Source of the DNA: a virus
Strand: one strand, 5' to 3'
IMG/VR virus record: IMGVR_UViG_3300030382_003518
Location: 1 to 30,372 of that record
DNA: 30,372 nt
Shown here: positions 8,478 through 17,900 of the stretch, one piece after another
Numbering within the stretch: the first letter of the stretch is position 1
Layout of the letters: each line of letters begins with the position of its first letter
Translations under genes and position numbers: made by a program
The notes under the pieces: generated by a model
Database searches by the model: none
The model's input: the letters and a program-made list of their open reading frames with translations, nothing else
Told to the model about the DNA's origin: nothing

Positions 8478-9584
8478 TTATTCCTGTTTTAAATTAATTT
8501 TTTTCAATATTCCCAAGGCATCACACCCAGGTGGTAAATCTTCATATTTAGTACATACAACCTCGTCTTCAGCGTCTTCTATTGTGGTGTTTTCAGTCGT
8601 ATGTACCGTTATAAATATACATTCTTCATGTGTATATATAGCTCTTTTTGTGCCTGGTTTTGTAATACCTTGATAAGGAGCTTTTATACGTTGTATACCT
8701 TCCTCTGACAATATTGACATCTCTCCTTTCATTAAAAAAAATGGATGTTCTTTTTTATGTATTTTAGTTACAATAAGTTCATTAGCTGGATTATATATTT
8801 CTCTGATATAACAACCTCCAGCAAAAGTATGTTTAACTGGATTTGTTTTCAGCATCATTTCACCAGTCATACCGCCACTCGAGTTTACGATATCTTCTTC
8901 TAAATCAATTATTTTTTCCCTAAATTTATTACGCCTGCGTATTTCTTCACCAATTTCCCAAGCTTCATCAAAGTTATAACTATGCTTTAGCCCAAGTTGT
9001 TCAGTTATAGCTACAAACTGTTCTTTACTCTGCTCCTTTGTCAAAGCTGAAGACTCTACTTGTTTATCTATTTTTTGTATCCCTTTATCTATTTCTTCTT
9101 TATCCATTGCCACATAATCTCCAGTACCTAGTTTTGATGAAACTATATTTGCAGCGCTTGTTTTGTTTACAAGATTAGGCGATGTACTAAATATACGTGC
9201 GAAATTTCTTTCTGAGGTGTTGTATCCAAGCGCTTTACATCTTTGTATAATTCCTTCGTTCTCAGTCATAGCCCAAATCTCTAAACAACCAACTTCGTTT
9301 GCCATTTGTTCACATGCTCGTATTAGCATTAATATAATATCAAACCTATCTTTTGAAACGTACTTTGGATCTGTTATTAGATTATCTATATAACCAACCT
9401 TTGAATTTGTTAAATATAAATAAGCTGCTGCTATAGGTTTATCTTTTTCAATAATAATTCCACCTAAACCATCCATAGGTAAAATATCCTTTTCTAAAGG
9501 CGCAAAACCCTGTTCATCCCACCATCTATCTATGTATTCGTAATCGCTTAATTCGATTTTACGAATATTTATTTTATTATCCAT
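8478..9584 (-). CDS. GNAT-like acetyltransferase / cupin fusion protein
   Basis: This 368-aa protein has two recognisable parts. Residues 1-135 resemble the GNAT fold: a beta-rich GGIIIEKDKPIAAAYLY, then YIDNLITDP, a long helix, and a C-terminal CKALGY motif. The acetyl-CoA loop (R/QxxGxG/A) is not evident, so catalysis is doubtful. A charged helical linker spans about 150-235. Residues about 250-350 look like a cupin barrel, with H276, H280, E288 and H319 or H328 as candidate metal ligands around EHPFFLMKGE and KPGTKRAIYTHEE. I recall such cupins as stand-alone or fused genes in phage structural operons, with unknown function. The gene sits between tail-type and ejection genes, so it may be a virion part or assembly factor. 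An alternative is an enzyme acting on host or virion surface groups. Confidence 0.7.
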   Translation of the reverse strand: MDNKINIRKIELSDYEYIDRWWDEQGFAPLEKDILPMDGLGGIIIEKDKPIAAAYLYLTNSKVGYIDNLITDPKYVSKDRFDIILMLIRACEQMANEVGCLEIWAMTENEGIIQRCKALGYNTSERNFARIFSTSPNLVNKTSAANIVSSKLGTGDYVAMDKEEIDKGIQKIDKQVESSALTKEQSKEQFVAITEQLGLKHSYNFDEAWEIGEEIRRRNKFREKIIDLEEDIVNSSGGMTGEMMLKTNPVKHTFAGGCYIREIYNPANELIVTKIHKKEHPFFLMKGEMSILSEEGIQRIKAPYQGITKPGTKRAIYTHEECIFITVHTTENTTIEDAEDEVVCTKYEDLPPGCDALGILKKINLKQE

Positions 9585-9640
9585 AATTTAATTTAATTTA
9601 ATTTTATATATATAGTTACAGTTTCAACTGTTTTTTTACA
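9585..9640 (-). promoter_or_regulatory. A/T-rich intergenic leader with a dyad
   Basis: This 56-bp gap precedes the GNAT-cupin gene. It contains a perfect 6+2+6 dyad (ACAGTT-GA-AACTGT on the minus strand, 9618-9631), then an alternating TA run and a leader of repeated TTAAA units ending at the ATG. It could be a promoter or operator, or only an untranslated leader. The stem is too short for a convincing terminator in the gene direction. Confidence 0.3.
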
Positions 9641-11503
9641 TTACGATGCAGTAAGAAACTTATTTACATCAAAGTGTAATGTAAAATCCGTGTCATCTAC
9701 GTTTACAAATTCTATATTACCTGTTATCGTTGCTGTTCTACTTGTGCCTCCAACTGTTAATACTGTATTTTGTGGTAATACTTGCGACGTACCAATAGTC
9801 CAATCACCAGCGCCAGTCGCGCCACCACCATCTATTATTATTGGTAATGCATATGGAGTAAAAGTTAATGTAACTTCATCAAGAATTGAAACTGCTTCTG
9901 AAACAGAAAATTCTTTCACATTATCCTTATTTGGATTTAATGCCGCAACTGTAACGGTACTACTAGTAGGTATACCATCACCTTCAACCCTGTCACCAAC
10001 AACCATTTTCGTAGCAACATTATTATCCATAACTATTTCAGTTACATTAGAAACTTCTCCATCTACAGTATCTGTACTACGCGCTAAAGTTGTATCTATA
10101 CCAATACCACTAATTGTAGATATATTATTAATAACACCTTCTCTATTTGCAACGGGTATTGTTGTGTCAGAAGAATCTGTTGTTACAGTTGTTGTAGGTG
10201 CAGTTAATTCTACTTTTAAATCTGTTAATTTTATTGTAGCATTATGTATTGTTTTTATTGTGTCTGGACCGTAAGCATAAAAATAAGTAGTTTGACCAGC
10301 TAAATCGTTTTCTACTTGCCCATTGAAAGTAATATAACCTAATTGTTGTGTTACTAAACCATTTGTAATTGTTGGTTTATAACCTAAAGGATCTAAAGCT
10401 GGAATACTAACATTAGTAACTATATTTGTTACTTCTTCAATACTACCATCTTCATTGTGAATTTCCGTTGTATATGTTGTTGTGTCTTTATATGGGCCAA
10501 TTGTAGATGGTGTAATAGCATTATCTGAATCCACCACCCCCATACCAGGTAATAATTTATGTATACTACTACCACCATTTATATCCCATCTATAGTAATA
10601 AGGTGGAGTAAAGGTTAACGTAACGCCGTCGCCAATAGTAACAGCTTCTGAAACAGAAAATTCTTTTACATTATCTCCATCTGGATCCAATGCCGCAACT
10701 GTAACAGTGGCACTACTAGAAACACCGGTACCAGTGATTCTATCACCTACTTTCATTTTATCTGCAACATTAGTATCCATTACTATTTTAGTTGCACTAG
10801 AAACTGCCCCATCTACAGTGTCTGTATTACGAGCTGTTCCAGCCCAAATATCTTCACCAGGTATTGTAACTCCACTACCCATTGTAACGGTGGCATATGC
10901 AGTTAAATCACTTATTGTTGGTTGCCTATTTATTTGTAGTACTTTTGTTGCTGCAACTGTAACTCCAACTGAAAATGCTGTTTTACCAACAGCGCTCCCT
11001 CTACCCACAGTGATAGTATCTGAAGAAACAGCCATACTAACAAAATTACCAGTACTATGGTGTGTTCCGCTTGGTGATATAGCACTCAATGTAATCGTAA
11101 CATCCGTATATTGGTATATTATTTTCTTTAATAAATTAGAATTAGAACCCGTAGATGAATTTATATCTATACTACCATCACTAAATCTAACCTCAGAATA
11201 TTCAGTGTGAACAGTATCATGCATAGATTCTGCAAAAACATAAATATTATAATGATCATCATCTGTAATCGTTGGAAAAGTAATAAATCCATTATAAACG
11301 CCATTATCTACTCTTCTATTTTTTAATCTTTTATGTGTTGCTGAAAAAGTCTTAGTTGAAAAATTATAATATTCGTTAAGTTCATTTGTAACTTCTAAAG
11401 AAAATATAGCACCATTATCTCCAATCACTTGAAAAGTTCTTATGTTGCTTTCCGCAGCCATGCTATTCAAATCTATATTAAAATTTCTAATTACTTTTGC
11501 CAT
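9641..11503 (-). CDS. Beta-rich tail or virion surface protein with internal duplication
   Basis: This 620-aa protein is rich in Thr, Val, Ser, Asp and Ile, with almost no Cys, as expected for beta-sandwich virion proteins. Residues 1-170 form a distinct N-terminal region that looks like a tail or baseplate-type structural domain (for example GAIFSLEV, FITFPTI, DGSIDINSSTGSNSNLLKK). A module at residues 224-300 is repeated at 474-550, exactly 250 residues apart. Each copy starts with TDTVDG and ends in EFSVSEAV...VTLTFTP. The gene follows the nozzle genes by 8 bases and shares their strand, so it is probably a tail-tip, fibre or adhesin-like component. I cannot name a precise family. Confidence 0.6.
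   Translation of the reverse strand: MAKVIRNFNIDLNSMAAESNIRTFQVIGDNGAIFSLEVTNELNEYYNFSTKTFSATHKRLKNRRVDNGVYNGFITFPTITDDDHYNIYVFAESMHDTVHTEYSEVRFSDGSIDINSSTGSNSNLLKKIIYQYTDVTITLSAISPSGTHHSTGNFVSMAVSSDTITVGRGSAVGKTAFSVGVTVAATKVLQINRQPTISDLTAYATVTMGSGVTIPGEDIWAGTARNTDTVDGAVSSATKIVMDTNVADKMKVGDRITGTGVSSSATVTVAALDPDGDNVKEFSVSEAVTIGDGVTLTFTPPYYYRWDINGGSSIHKLLPGMGVVDSDNAITPSTIGPYKDTTTYTTEIHNEDGSIEEVTNIVTNVSIPALDPLGYKPTITNGLVTQQLGYITFNGQVENDLAGQTTYFYAYGPDTIKTIHNATIKLTDLKVELTAPTTTVTTDSSDTTIPVANREGVINNISTISGIGIDTTLARSTDTVDGEVSNVTEIVMDNNVATKMVVGDRVEGDGIPTSSTVTVAALNPNKDNVKEFSVSEAVSILDEVTLTFTPYALPIIIDGGGATGAGDWTIGTSQVLPQNTVLTVGGTSRTATITGNIEFVNVDDTDFTLHFDVNKFLTAS
9854..10084 (-). repeat. Intragenic duplicated module, copy 2
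   Basis: This encodes residues 474-550 of the 620-aa protein. It is similar in both DNA and protein to 10604-10834, including a shared block around gcttctgaaacagaaaattc on the plus strand. The copies are offset by 750 bp. Confidence 0.9.
10604..10834 (-). repeat. Intragenic duplicated module, copy 1
   Basis: This encodes residues 224-300 of the 620-aa protein, the partner of 9854-10084. The copies differ mainly at third codon positions and in a few surface-type residues (for example VSSSATVTVAALDPDGDNV against IPTSSTVTVAALNPNKDNV), which suggests an older duplication under purifying selection. Confidence 0.9.
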
Positions 11504-11511
11504 ATTATAAT

Positions 11512-14500
11512 TTATTTACTACTTTCTGTTATCTCAGAACTAAGTGAGAATATTTCAGCTTTATATTTTGAGTTGTTTTCAAGTTTTACACCTGCATAGT
11601 ATCCTAATAAACTAGATGTGTTTATTGCTTGATTTTTAGAGAATAGAATGTAGTCGTTTGCGGATGGTGGGGTACCATTTGTGGTATCTATAGTTATAGT
11701 ATTATTAGTTAAACTCGTTACAACACCGGCTTTTTGTATATTATCGGATTCTAATCTTGTGAAACCAAAAACTTGTCCAGTCATAATTTCTGTGACACTG
11801 AGTTGTATTGTCCCATCATTTGAATCTGTACTAAATATGCTCAACTCATTACCATCAGAAATAAATTCTTCCGTATAAACACCGTTACCTGTTAATATTG
11901 CATTACTACTTACTCCACCGTTATTTGTAACACCTATTTCTCCACTTCCAAGGTAATTCGAGATTTCTAAAGAAAGTATATATTTTTTACCAGATATAAG
12001 ATTCTCACTGGGAATTATGTTAAATAGAGTTGCAACATTTCCTATAGTAAAAGGCACCGTAAAAATAACTCCTACTTCACCCCATGAATAGGTAGGTATT
12101 GCATTCCAAGGCCCATTAAAACTTACCGTATTTTCATCTATCATTGTAAATGGTCCTATACCAACAGTTCTAGGCCCTGGTGGAGATCCCGTATTCGGAT
12201 TTGATAATTGTATTTCAAGATTCCCACTCATATCTATTAGATCCAATCCTAACACTTCCGACGGTTTTTCAAAATATATAGTATCACCAATTTGTAATGA
12301 AGAATTTATATTGTCAGTGAAAGTTATTTGATGCTCTGATGGAGCTGGCGGAAGTGGTGTTAAAGTTGTTGCAAAAATAGTAAACGTTGTGTTTGGCGGT
12401 ATTTGTGTAGTTGTCGGATATGATAACGTTATCATAGCGGGCATTGCAAATGTAGCGGGAATAAAAGACGCTACAGTGGTATTAGTTGGAATAAGTCCAG
12501 CGCTGTCAATCACATTCATCCCTACGTGACTAGCATCAAAATTAATTGGGGGATTTAAAAAGACAGTATTACCCACTACTGGCTGATATCCAATAGTGGT
12601 AACAACTACTCCTGTAGGAATGGGTGCTACTGTTGGTGATAATATAATCGTGCTTTCAATAATACCAACTCCCTGTATATCAAATGATCCAAAATCTGTT
12701 GTTTCACTAATCTCAGAATCTATACCTTTAATATAATTAAACCATTTACCTTCTTTTTCTATGAACTCAGACAAGTTACCCTTTTGTTTATCTGTTTCAA
12801 TACCACTAACATACCAACCATCTTTAGGCATAGAATTAAAATGATTAACAGTTTTCTCTTGTTCTTCTGTAGTTATAACATCTCCAACTTCAAAATCACC
12901 TCCTACATATCCAGTTAATTTTCTACCATGAGAATAAGTTCCACTCCCAGGATTCCCTGGGTCATTCCACACTCGCACTAAACCTGTCCAGATTAAGATA
13001 TTATTTCTATATTGTTTTATGGGGATTGAAGAGTTACCTTTAACGCCAAGACCACCAGCTCCAGTTGGTTCAAGAGTAACTTTAGCTATATCTACTAAAG
13101 TGTCAAACTCTTCATCTTTCCAATAGAAAAACTTACCATCTGGGTGTGTGCTACCCGCCGGATTGCTGTAAACGATACCATTAACTGTTATATTTTTAAT
13201 ACCTTCAACTCTAGATTGACTACCTTCGTAATCTAATGTATGGAAAGATTTTATACTGCTAGGTATATCGTTTAATATAACATTTACACTAGAATTAGTT
13301 GCTGTATTATAAAAAGTATTTCTTTTACTACCTTGTATGTGGTGTTGCCAAAGTTTACCATTTTTTATAGTATAATAATCGTTAGCACAACTAATAGCAT
13401 TTTCAGGAAAAAACGATTTAAAACTAACCCAACCTTTTGTATCTTCTCTAAAAGAAATTGTTTTAGGTATGGCAGAATGAATAGTTAAATTATATTCATC
13501 TTGTCTATCGTCATAACTACCAATTATTTTTGGTTCAACTTTTACTTCCTCTAACACTATATTTGCAATAGATACAATACCACTATATAACCAACTGCTA
13601 TTAGAATAACCATTATTATCTGGTATACCATTACTATTAGTATCTGGCCAACCATCAGCTATTCTTTGTGCGTTAACATAGTTCTGTACTGTATCTTGAG
13701 TTCCACCAGGTGGAGTATAAAGACCAGCTGGAGTATTAACTTGATATTGTAATAGTTGAAAATCAGTTCTGTTTGCTACCCATGTAACATTGACATGTTC
13801 GCCATTAGTTTTTCCTACTGCTCCAAATCCTCCAGATATCCACCCACCACCAGGAATCGAGTTGACTACTGTTATACTACTATTACCTACTCCAGTCCCT
13901 TGATGCTGTAATCCACTATGCTCTATAACATCAAATTGTAATTGATATTTTTTACCAATCTCTAAAATATTTAACTTTCTAAGTCTCGCGACCTTACCAT
14001 ATCTACTATCGTGAATATCATTATTATAATATCCTAGAGTTGCTACGCCATTTGCTACATAAGAATTTCCACTAGCAGGGATATCCCAATTATCATTTGA
14101 AGAAAGAATATCTTCACCTAATAAATTTACTTTACTAGTAGAAAGATTATCCCTAAACCAATCTTTCATACCATGCATTGAAATAGGTGTTAACCCATCT
14201 TTTGATAACCTCATTACCGAACCTCTTTGTTTATCTGTAAAATAAGATCTATACGCTTCAGAAACAAATGATTCTGGATTTTTAGATATTCCGTATTCAC
14301 CTACAAATGGTACTGCTTGTCCTAACACACGGTTTGTTGATGTTAATTGTGGATTTCCATCTGCGTTGTATACAGCATCTTTACTTGCTAAAATCTTTAA
14401 AACCTTATCTTCACAAAGAGTGACTAAATCAGTATCTCTTGTATGTAGTTTTTGTATACTACCATACGTGGGATTTATATCTTTTGTTATTTTTTCAGCT

Positions 14501-14919
14501 GCAATAAATTGATTTAAATTATTTACACCGCTAGTACTATTGTATAATCCAGAATATATTAAACCATATTTTCTATGTTCTTCTTTGTAATCTTCAAATA
14601 TGGTTGATACTTTAACTCCTGGGGTTAGTTGTGTTGAGTTAAAAGTATCGGTAATTCTATTTGACTCCACGCCATTACCAAATGAATAACAGTTATGCCA
14701 ATTTAAAACTTTTTTTGTACTATAATTATTAAATATATCTAAACCAATAGTATCACTATAATGACTTGTAGAGGTATTGTCTGGATTTGTAGATACACCT
14801 GCGTTTGTTTCTCGTATTCTAACATAAACAACTTGACCATCTCCACCCTCTTCTATTGAGGGATGGGTGATTTTTAACCAATCACCAGCAAAAATTAATA
14901 TTTGATCAATATCTGGCAT
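11512..14919 (-). CDS. Tail stabilisation/nozzle protein, second (C-terminal) part
   Basis: This 1135-aa protein carries the C-terminal signature of a phage stabilisation/tail nozzle family: NCYSFGNGVESNRI (about 76-89), GLIYSGLYNS, ITKDINPTYGSIQKLH, VLGQAVPFVGEYGISKNPES (about 198-217), YFTDKQRG, then after an insertion IGSYDDRQDEYNLTIH (about 466-481), GWVSFKSFFPE, and KEGKWFNYIKG near 722-732. Residues about 264-462 interrupt this core with a jelly-roll-like segment that includes a calcium-loop-like DTNSNGIPD (426-434). Residues about 750-1110 form a variable beta-rich tail, and the protein closes with GYYAGVKLENNSKYKAEIFS. The start is one base after the stop of the 2208-aa gene, in another frame. 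The core is usually expected downstream of the N-terminal part found in that neighbour, so I infer one ancestral protein split into two genes. Confidence 0.7.
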   Translation of the reverse strand: MPDIDQILIFAGDWLKITHPSIEEGGDGQVVYVRIRETNAGVSTNPDNTSTSHYSDTIGLDIFNNYSTKKVLNWHNCYSFGNGVESNRITDTFNSTQLTPGVKVSTIFEDYKEEHRKYGLIYSGLYNSTSGVNNLNQFIAAEKITKDINPTYGSIQKLHTRDTDLVTLCEDKVLKILASKDAVYNADGNPQLTSTNRVLGQAVPFVGEYGISKNPESFVSEAYRSYFTDKQRGSVMRLSKDGLTPISMHGMKDWFRDNLSTSKVNLLGEDILSSNDNWDIPASGNSYVANGVATLGYYNNDIHDSRYGKVARLRKLNILEIGKKYQLQFDVIEHSGLQHQGTGVGNSSITVVNSIPGGGWISGGFGAVGKTNGEHVNVTWVANRTDFQLLQYQVNTPAGLYTPPGGTQDTVQNYVNAQRIADGWPDTNSNGIPDNNGYSNSSWLYSGIVSIANIVLEEVKVEPKIIGSYDDRQDEYNLTIHSAIPKTISFREDTKGWVSFKSFFPENAISCANDYYTIKNGKLWQHHIQGSKRNTFYNTATNSSVNVILNDIPSSIKSFHTLDYEGSQSRVEGIKNITVNGIVYSNPAGSTHPDGKFFYWKDEEFDTLVDIAKVTLEPTGAGGLGVKGNSSIPIKQYRNNILIWTGLVRVWNDPGNPGSGTYSHGRKLTGYVGGDFEVGDVITTEEQEKTVNHFNSMPKDGWYVSGIETDKQKGNLSEFIEKEGKWFNYIKGIDSEISETTDFGSFDIQGVGIIESTIILSPTVAPIPTGVVVTTIGYQPVVGNTVFLNPPINFDASHVGMNVIDSAGLIPTNTTVASFIPATFAMPAMITLSYPTTTQIPPNTTFTIFATTLTPLPPAPSEHQITFTDNINSSLQIGDTIYFEKPSEVLGLDLIDMSGNLEIQLSNPNTGSPPGPRTVGIGPFTMIDENTVSFNGPWNAIPTYSWGEVGVIFTVPFTIGNVATLFNIIPSENLISGKKYILSLEISNYLGSGEIGVTNNGGVSSNAILTGNGVYTEEFISDGNELSIFSTDSNDGTIQLSVTEIMTGQVFGFTRLESDNIQKAGVVTSLTNNTITIDTTNGTPPSANDYILFSKNQAINTSSLLGYYAGVKLENNSKYKAEIFSLSSEITESSK

Positions 14920-14920
14920 A

Positions 14921-17900
14921 TTATATGTTTATCTTATTTTTAATAATTTCTCTATTTCCTATATAACGACATATTGGAACGCCTATTGCCATTATTAATT
15001 TACCTAATATATTACCATTGTAATTATGTGGCTCTTCTCTATGTGCCATTTCATAAGCCCACGCCACTCCTATTGGTTTTACTAGATGAGTAATTATCTT
15101 AGATTTTCTCATTGCGTTAACAACATGTCCAGACCACTTCCAATAACCTATCTTAGTTGCTATATCCATGTTATTATCTGAATGTTGATAATCTAATTCT
15201 AGCACTTCTCTAGGTAAAAGCCCCTGTTCACATAATTCTGTACATATTATTTTACCACCACCACCAGTACCACCACCACCACCAGTACCACCAGTACCAC
15301 CACTACCACCACCACCAGTACCACCACTACCACCAGTACCACCACTACCACCAGTACCAGTACCACCAGTACCACCAGTGCCACCAGTACCACCAGTGCC
15401 ACCAGTTATAATGGTAGGTACCCATGGTGGCGCGTTACCTGGTGTCCATCCAAAAGACTGTAACCATGCTATATAAACTTCTGATGCTGTTTCTTCTTCT
15501 ACTTGTATATTTTTTGATAAAACAATTTCTTCAGTTTCAGGATTTACTTGTACTACTTTTGTTCCTTGTGGAATAGAATTACTTCCCTCATGTTCTACAA
15601 TAGAATTAATAGGAATTAGTTCGAGTATATTTTCTTTTGTTAACTCTGTATAAATAGGCATAGATCCTGTCGCTTCGTAATACACGTCTAAATCTGCATT
15701 TTCTTTTGGTTTAGTTTCCCAAACAGCTGGATTAGCTGGTAATATTTCTTCTTCTGAACGATTTGATTTTTCTTCCACCCAGTCCCAAGTATATCCTACA
15801 GCATCTGTACCAGTTTTTGTACCACTAATCCCTTTACCATCTCTAAAAAAGTTTAAATTTTTAGCAGAATTAGGACTTAATCCATTCATTGGATATTGAT
15901 AAAATCTTAGTACGTCACCGGTAGTTATATTGCTTGGGGTACCAGTACCAGTACCACTCCAATCATCAGAACCATCATATGTTTTAAAATATATAGTATA
16001 ATCAGAAGTATTTTTAGATATTTTTGATACAATAGCAGGTGGATTCATATCAGTAAAATTATCACCTCCAGCATTATCATATTTTTTTAATACCATACCT
16101 ACAGAAAGTTGGTCTGTACTAGAACTATTTGTTCCATTACCAGTTATAGAATCCACTGTTACATAATTAGTGTTTCCACCACCACTTGTAGCAACTGTTA
16201 ACTCTAAATATTTAGTACCAGTAATCGAGGTGGGTGTTCCAGTTTGTATTGGATTCCAATAATCATTAAAAGCCTTATCAACCCTTATTCTCCAATTTTT
16301 AGTATAATTACTAGGTCTTAAATAGCTACAAGTAGCAAACGTAATACTATCCTCCCCAGCATCTATTTCTGTTTCTAGATGAGATTTATCAACAACTGTT
16401 TCTCCTATAACATTAGATGAAAGACCTCTTGTATTATCATATAGACCACTTGGTTTACCCATAAGAGCTTTTGCGTGAAAAGGAAATATTTGATCAGGAT
16501 CTATTCCATTGCTTCCTATAGGTTTGTTAGCATCATAATAACTACTTCCCCAGCCACTAGCCTTACCAAAATATCCTTCCCTTAAACTTTCGTATCTAAC
16601 TCTTAAAAATATATCAACATCACGAACAGTATATATAGTTTCAGTTGGATCTTCTTTAAATCTAAATTGACTACCTATTGCAATTTGTTTTATGAAGTCC
16701 GCTTCTGATTCAGAGTAATTATAATTTTCTCCAGCTAAATCATAAAAACTTGGATCTGATGTAGCAAATTTTCTACCATCCCAATCCCCACTAATCACAT
16801 CACTTGGTGTAATCCATCTCACAGGTTGAATCCCACCAAAAGAAAGTTCGATTAACGAACTACCTTCTTCTCCACTTGCCCAAGATCTTAACCCCATAGA
16901 GGTCCAACTCGATCTTGAAGGCCAAGTATCCCAACCTACATCATTTCCTGAGATAGTGCTATGGTTAAAATTACCAACATTTATAGCTTCGTCAATAAAC
17001 CAAACATCTTGAAAACTTTGATCTTCAGCAGCGGTATCATCAACAATATCTAGTTTGTCAACTCTATTTTTAATAGCATCATTCCCTAAATATACGTTTA
17101 TGCCTCTAAAATAAGCATCATAATCTCTCCAAACATCTGGATCACGTAATAAATCGTAAACTATATCGTGGCGCTGCTGAGATCTTCTTTTTTTATTATT
17201 TAAGGTACCAAGATTTTGTGTAAATTCACTTGTTGCATCATAGTAAAAATTCCATTTATGTCTAGGGTCGTTTTTATCACTTGATATATTATCATTTAAT
17301 CCAACAGCATTTGACACACTTTGTATATCATAAAATGCTTGAGTAGGATTTGCTTGAGTTTCATCATAATGTTTTTCAATACGATTAGAATCACTATGTG
17401 TTCTCAAAGAATATATTTTACGAGATGCATTCGTACTTTTGTATTCTTTTTTAGTATTATCAACTTTATCTTTTAAAGCTCTTGAAAAAATATCATCATT
17501 ATATATTTTTACAAAAAACCTACCCTCAAATTTATGAGAGGCAGATTTATCTAAAGCAGTTCTATATATATTTAAATATGTGTTGGCTATTATTTTTGTA
17601 ACATTTACACCACTAGGATCGTCAGTAAAAGAATTTATTTCATTAGTAAATGGTTTTTCTAATGTGAATCTCCATCTATCATCATCTTCGGCAGAAGTTA
17701 GTTCATCCGCAAACAACCGTACAATTTTATATCTATCAGAAACTCTATTTGTAGTAGTGTTACTTAAAGATATATGGTATTCTACATCACTGTCTTTACC
17801 AAAATCTTCGTGTAAGTTTGCGTAGGAAGCGCTTTTTATTCGGTTAAAATTAATAGAAAAATCAATATCACCTTCAGTTGGAAGATCAGCGGTGGTAAAA

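Noticed and set aside
9618-9637. Small hairpin followed by seven T residues on the plus strand
   Set aside because: The 6-bp stem has only a 2-base loop, it would act on the strand without genes, and the minus strand has no U-run after it.
9690-11210. Plus-strand open frames with Val/Thr-rich, membrane-like composition
   Set aside because: They are antisense to the 620-aa protein, and the repeat between them mirrors the duplication in that gene.
14915-14930. Programmed frameshift joining the 2208-aa and 1135-aa genes
   Set aside because: There is no slippery heptamer and the first gene already has a complete C-terminal domain; a stop-start coupling TAA-T-ATG explains the junction better.
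15255-15406. CRISPR array or origin iterons
   Set aside because: The units are 3-9 bp with no spacers and encode a Gly/Thr/Ser tract in frame.
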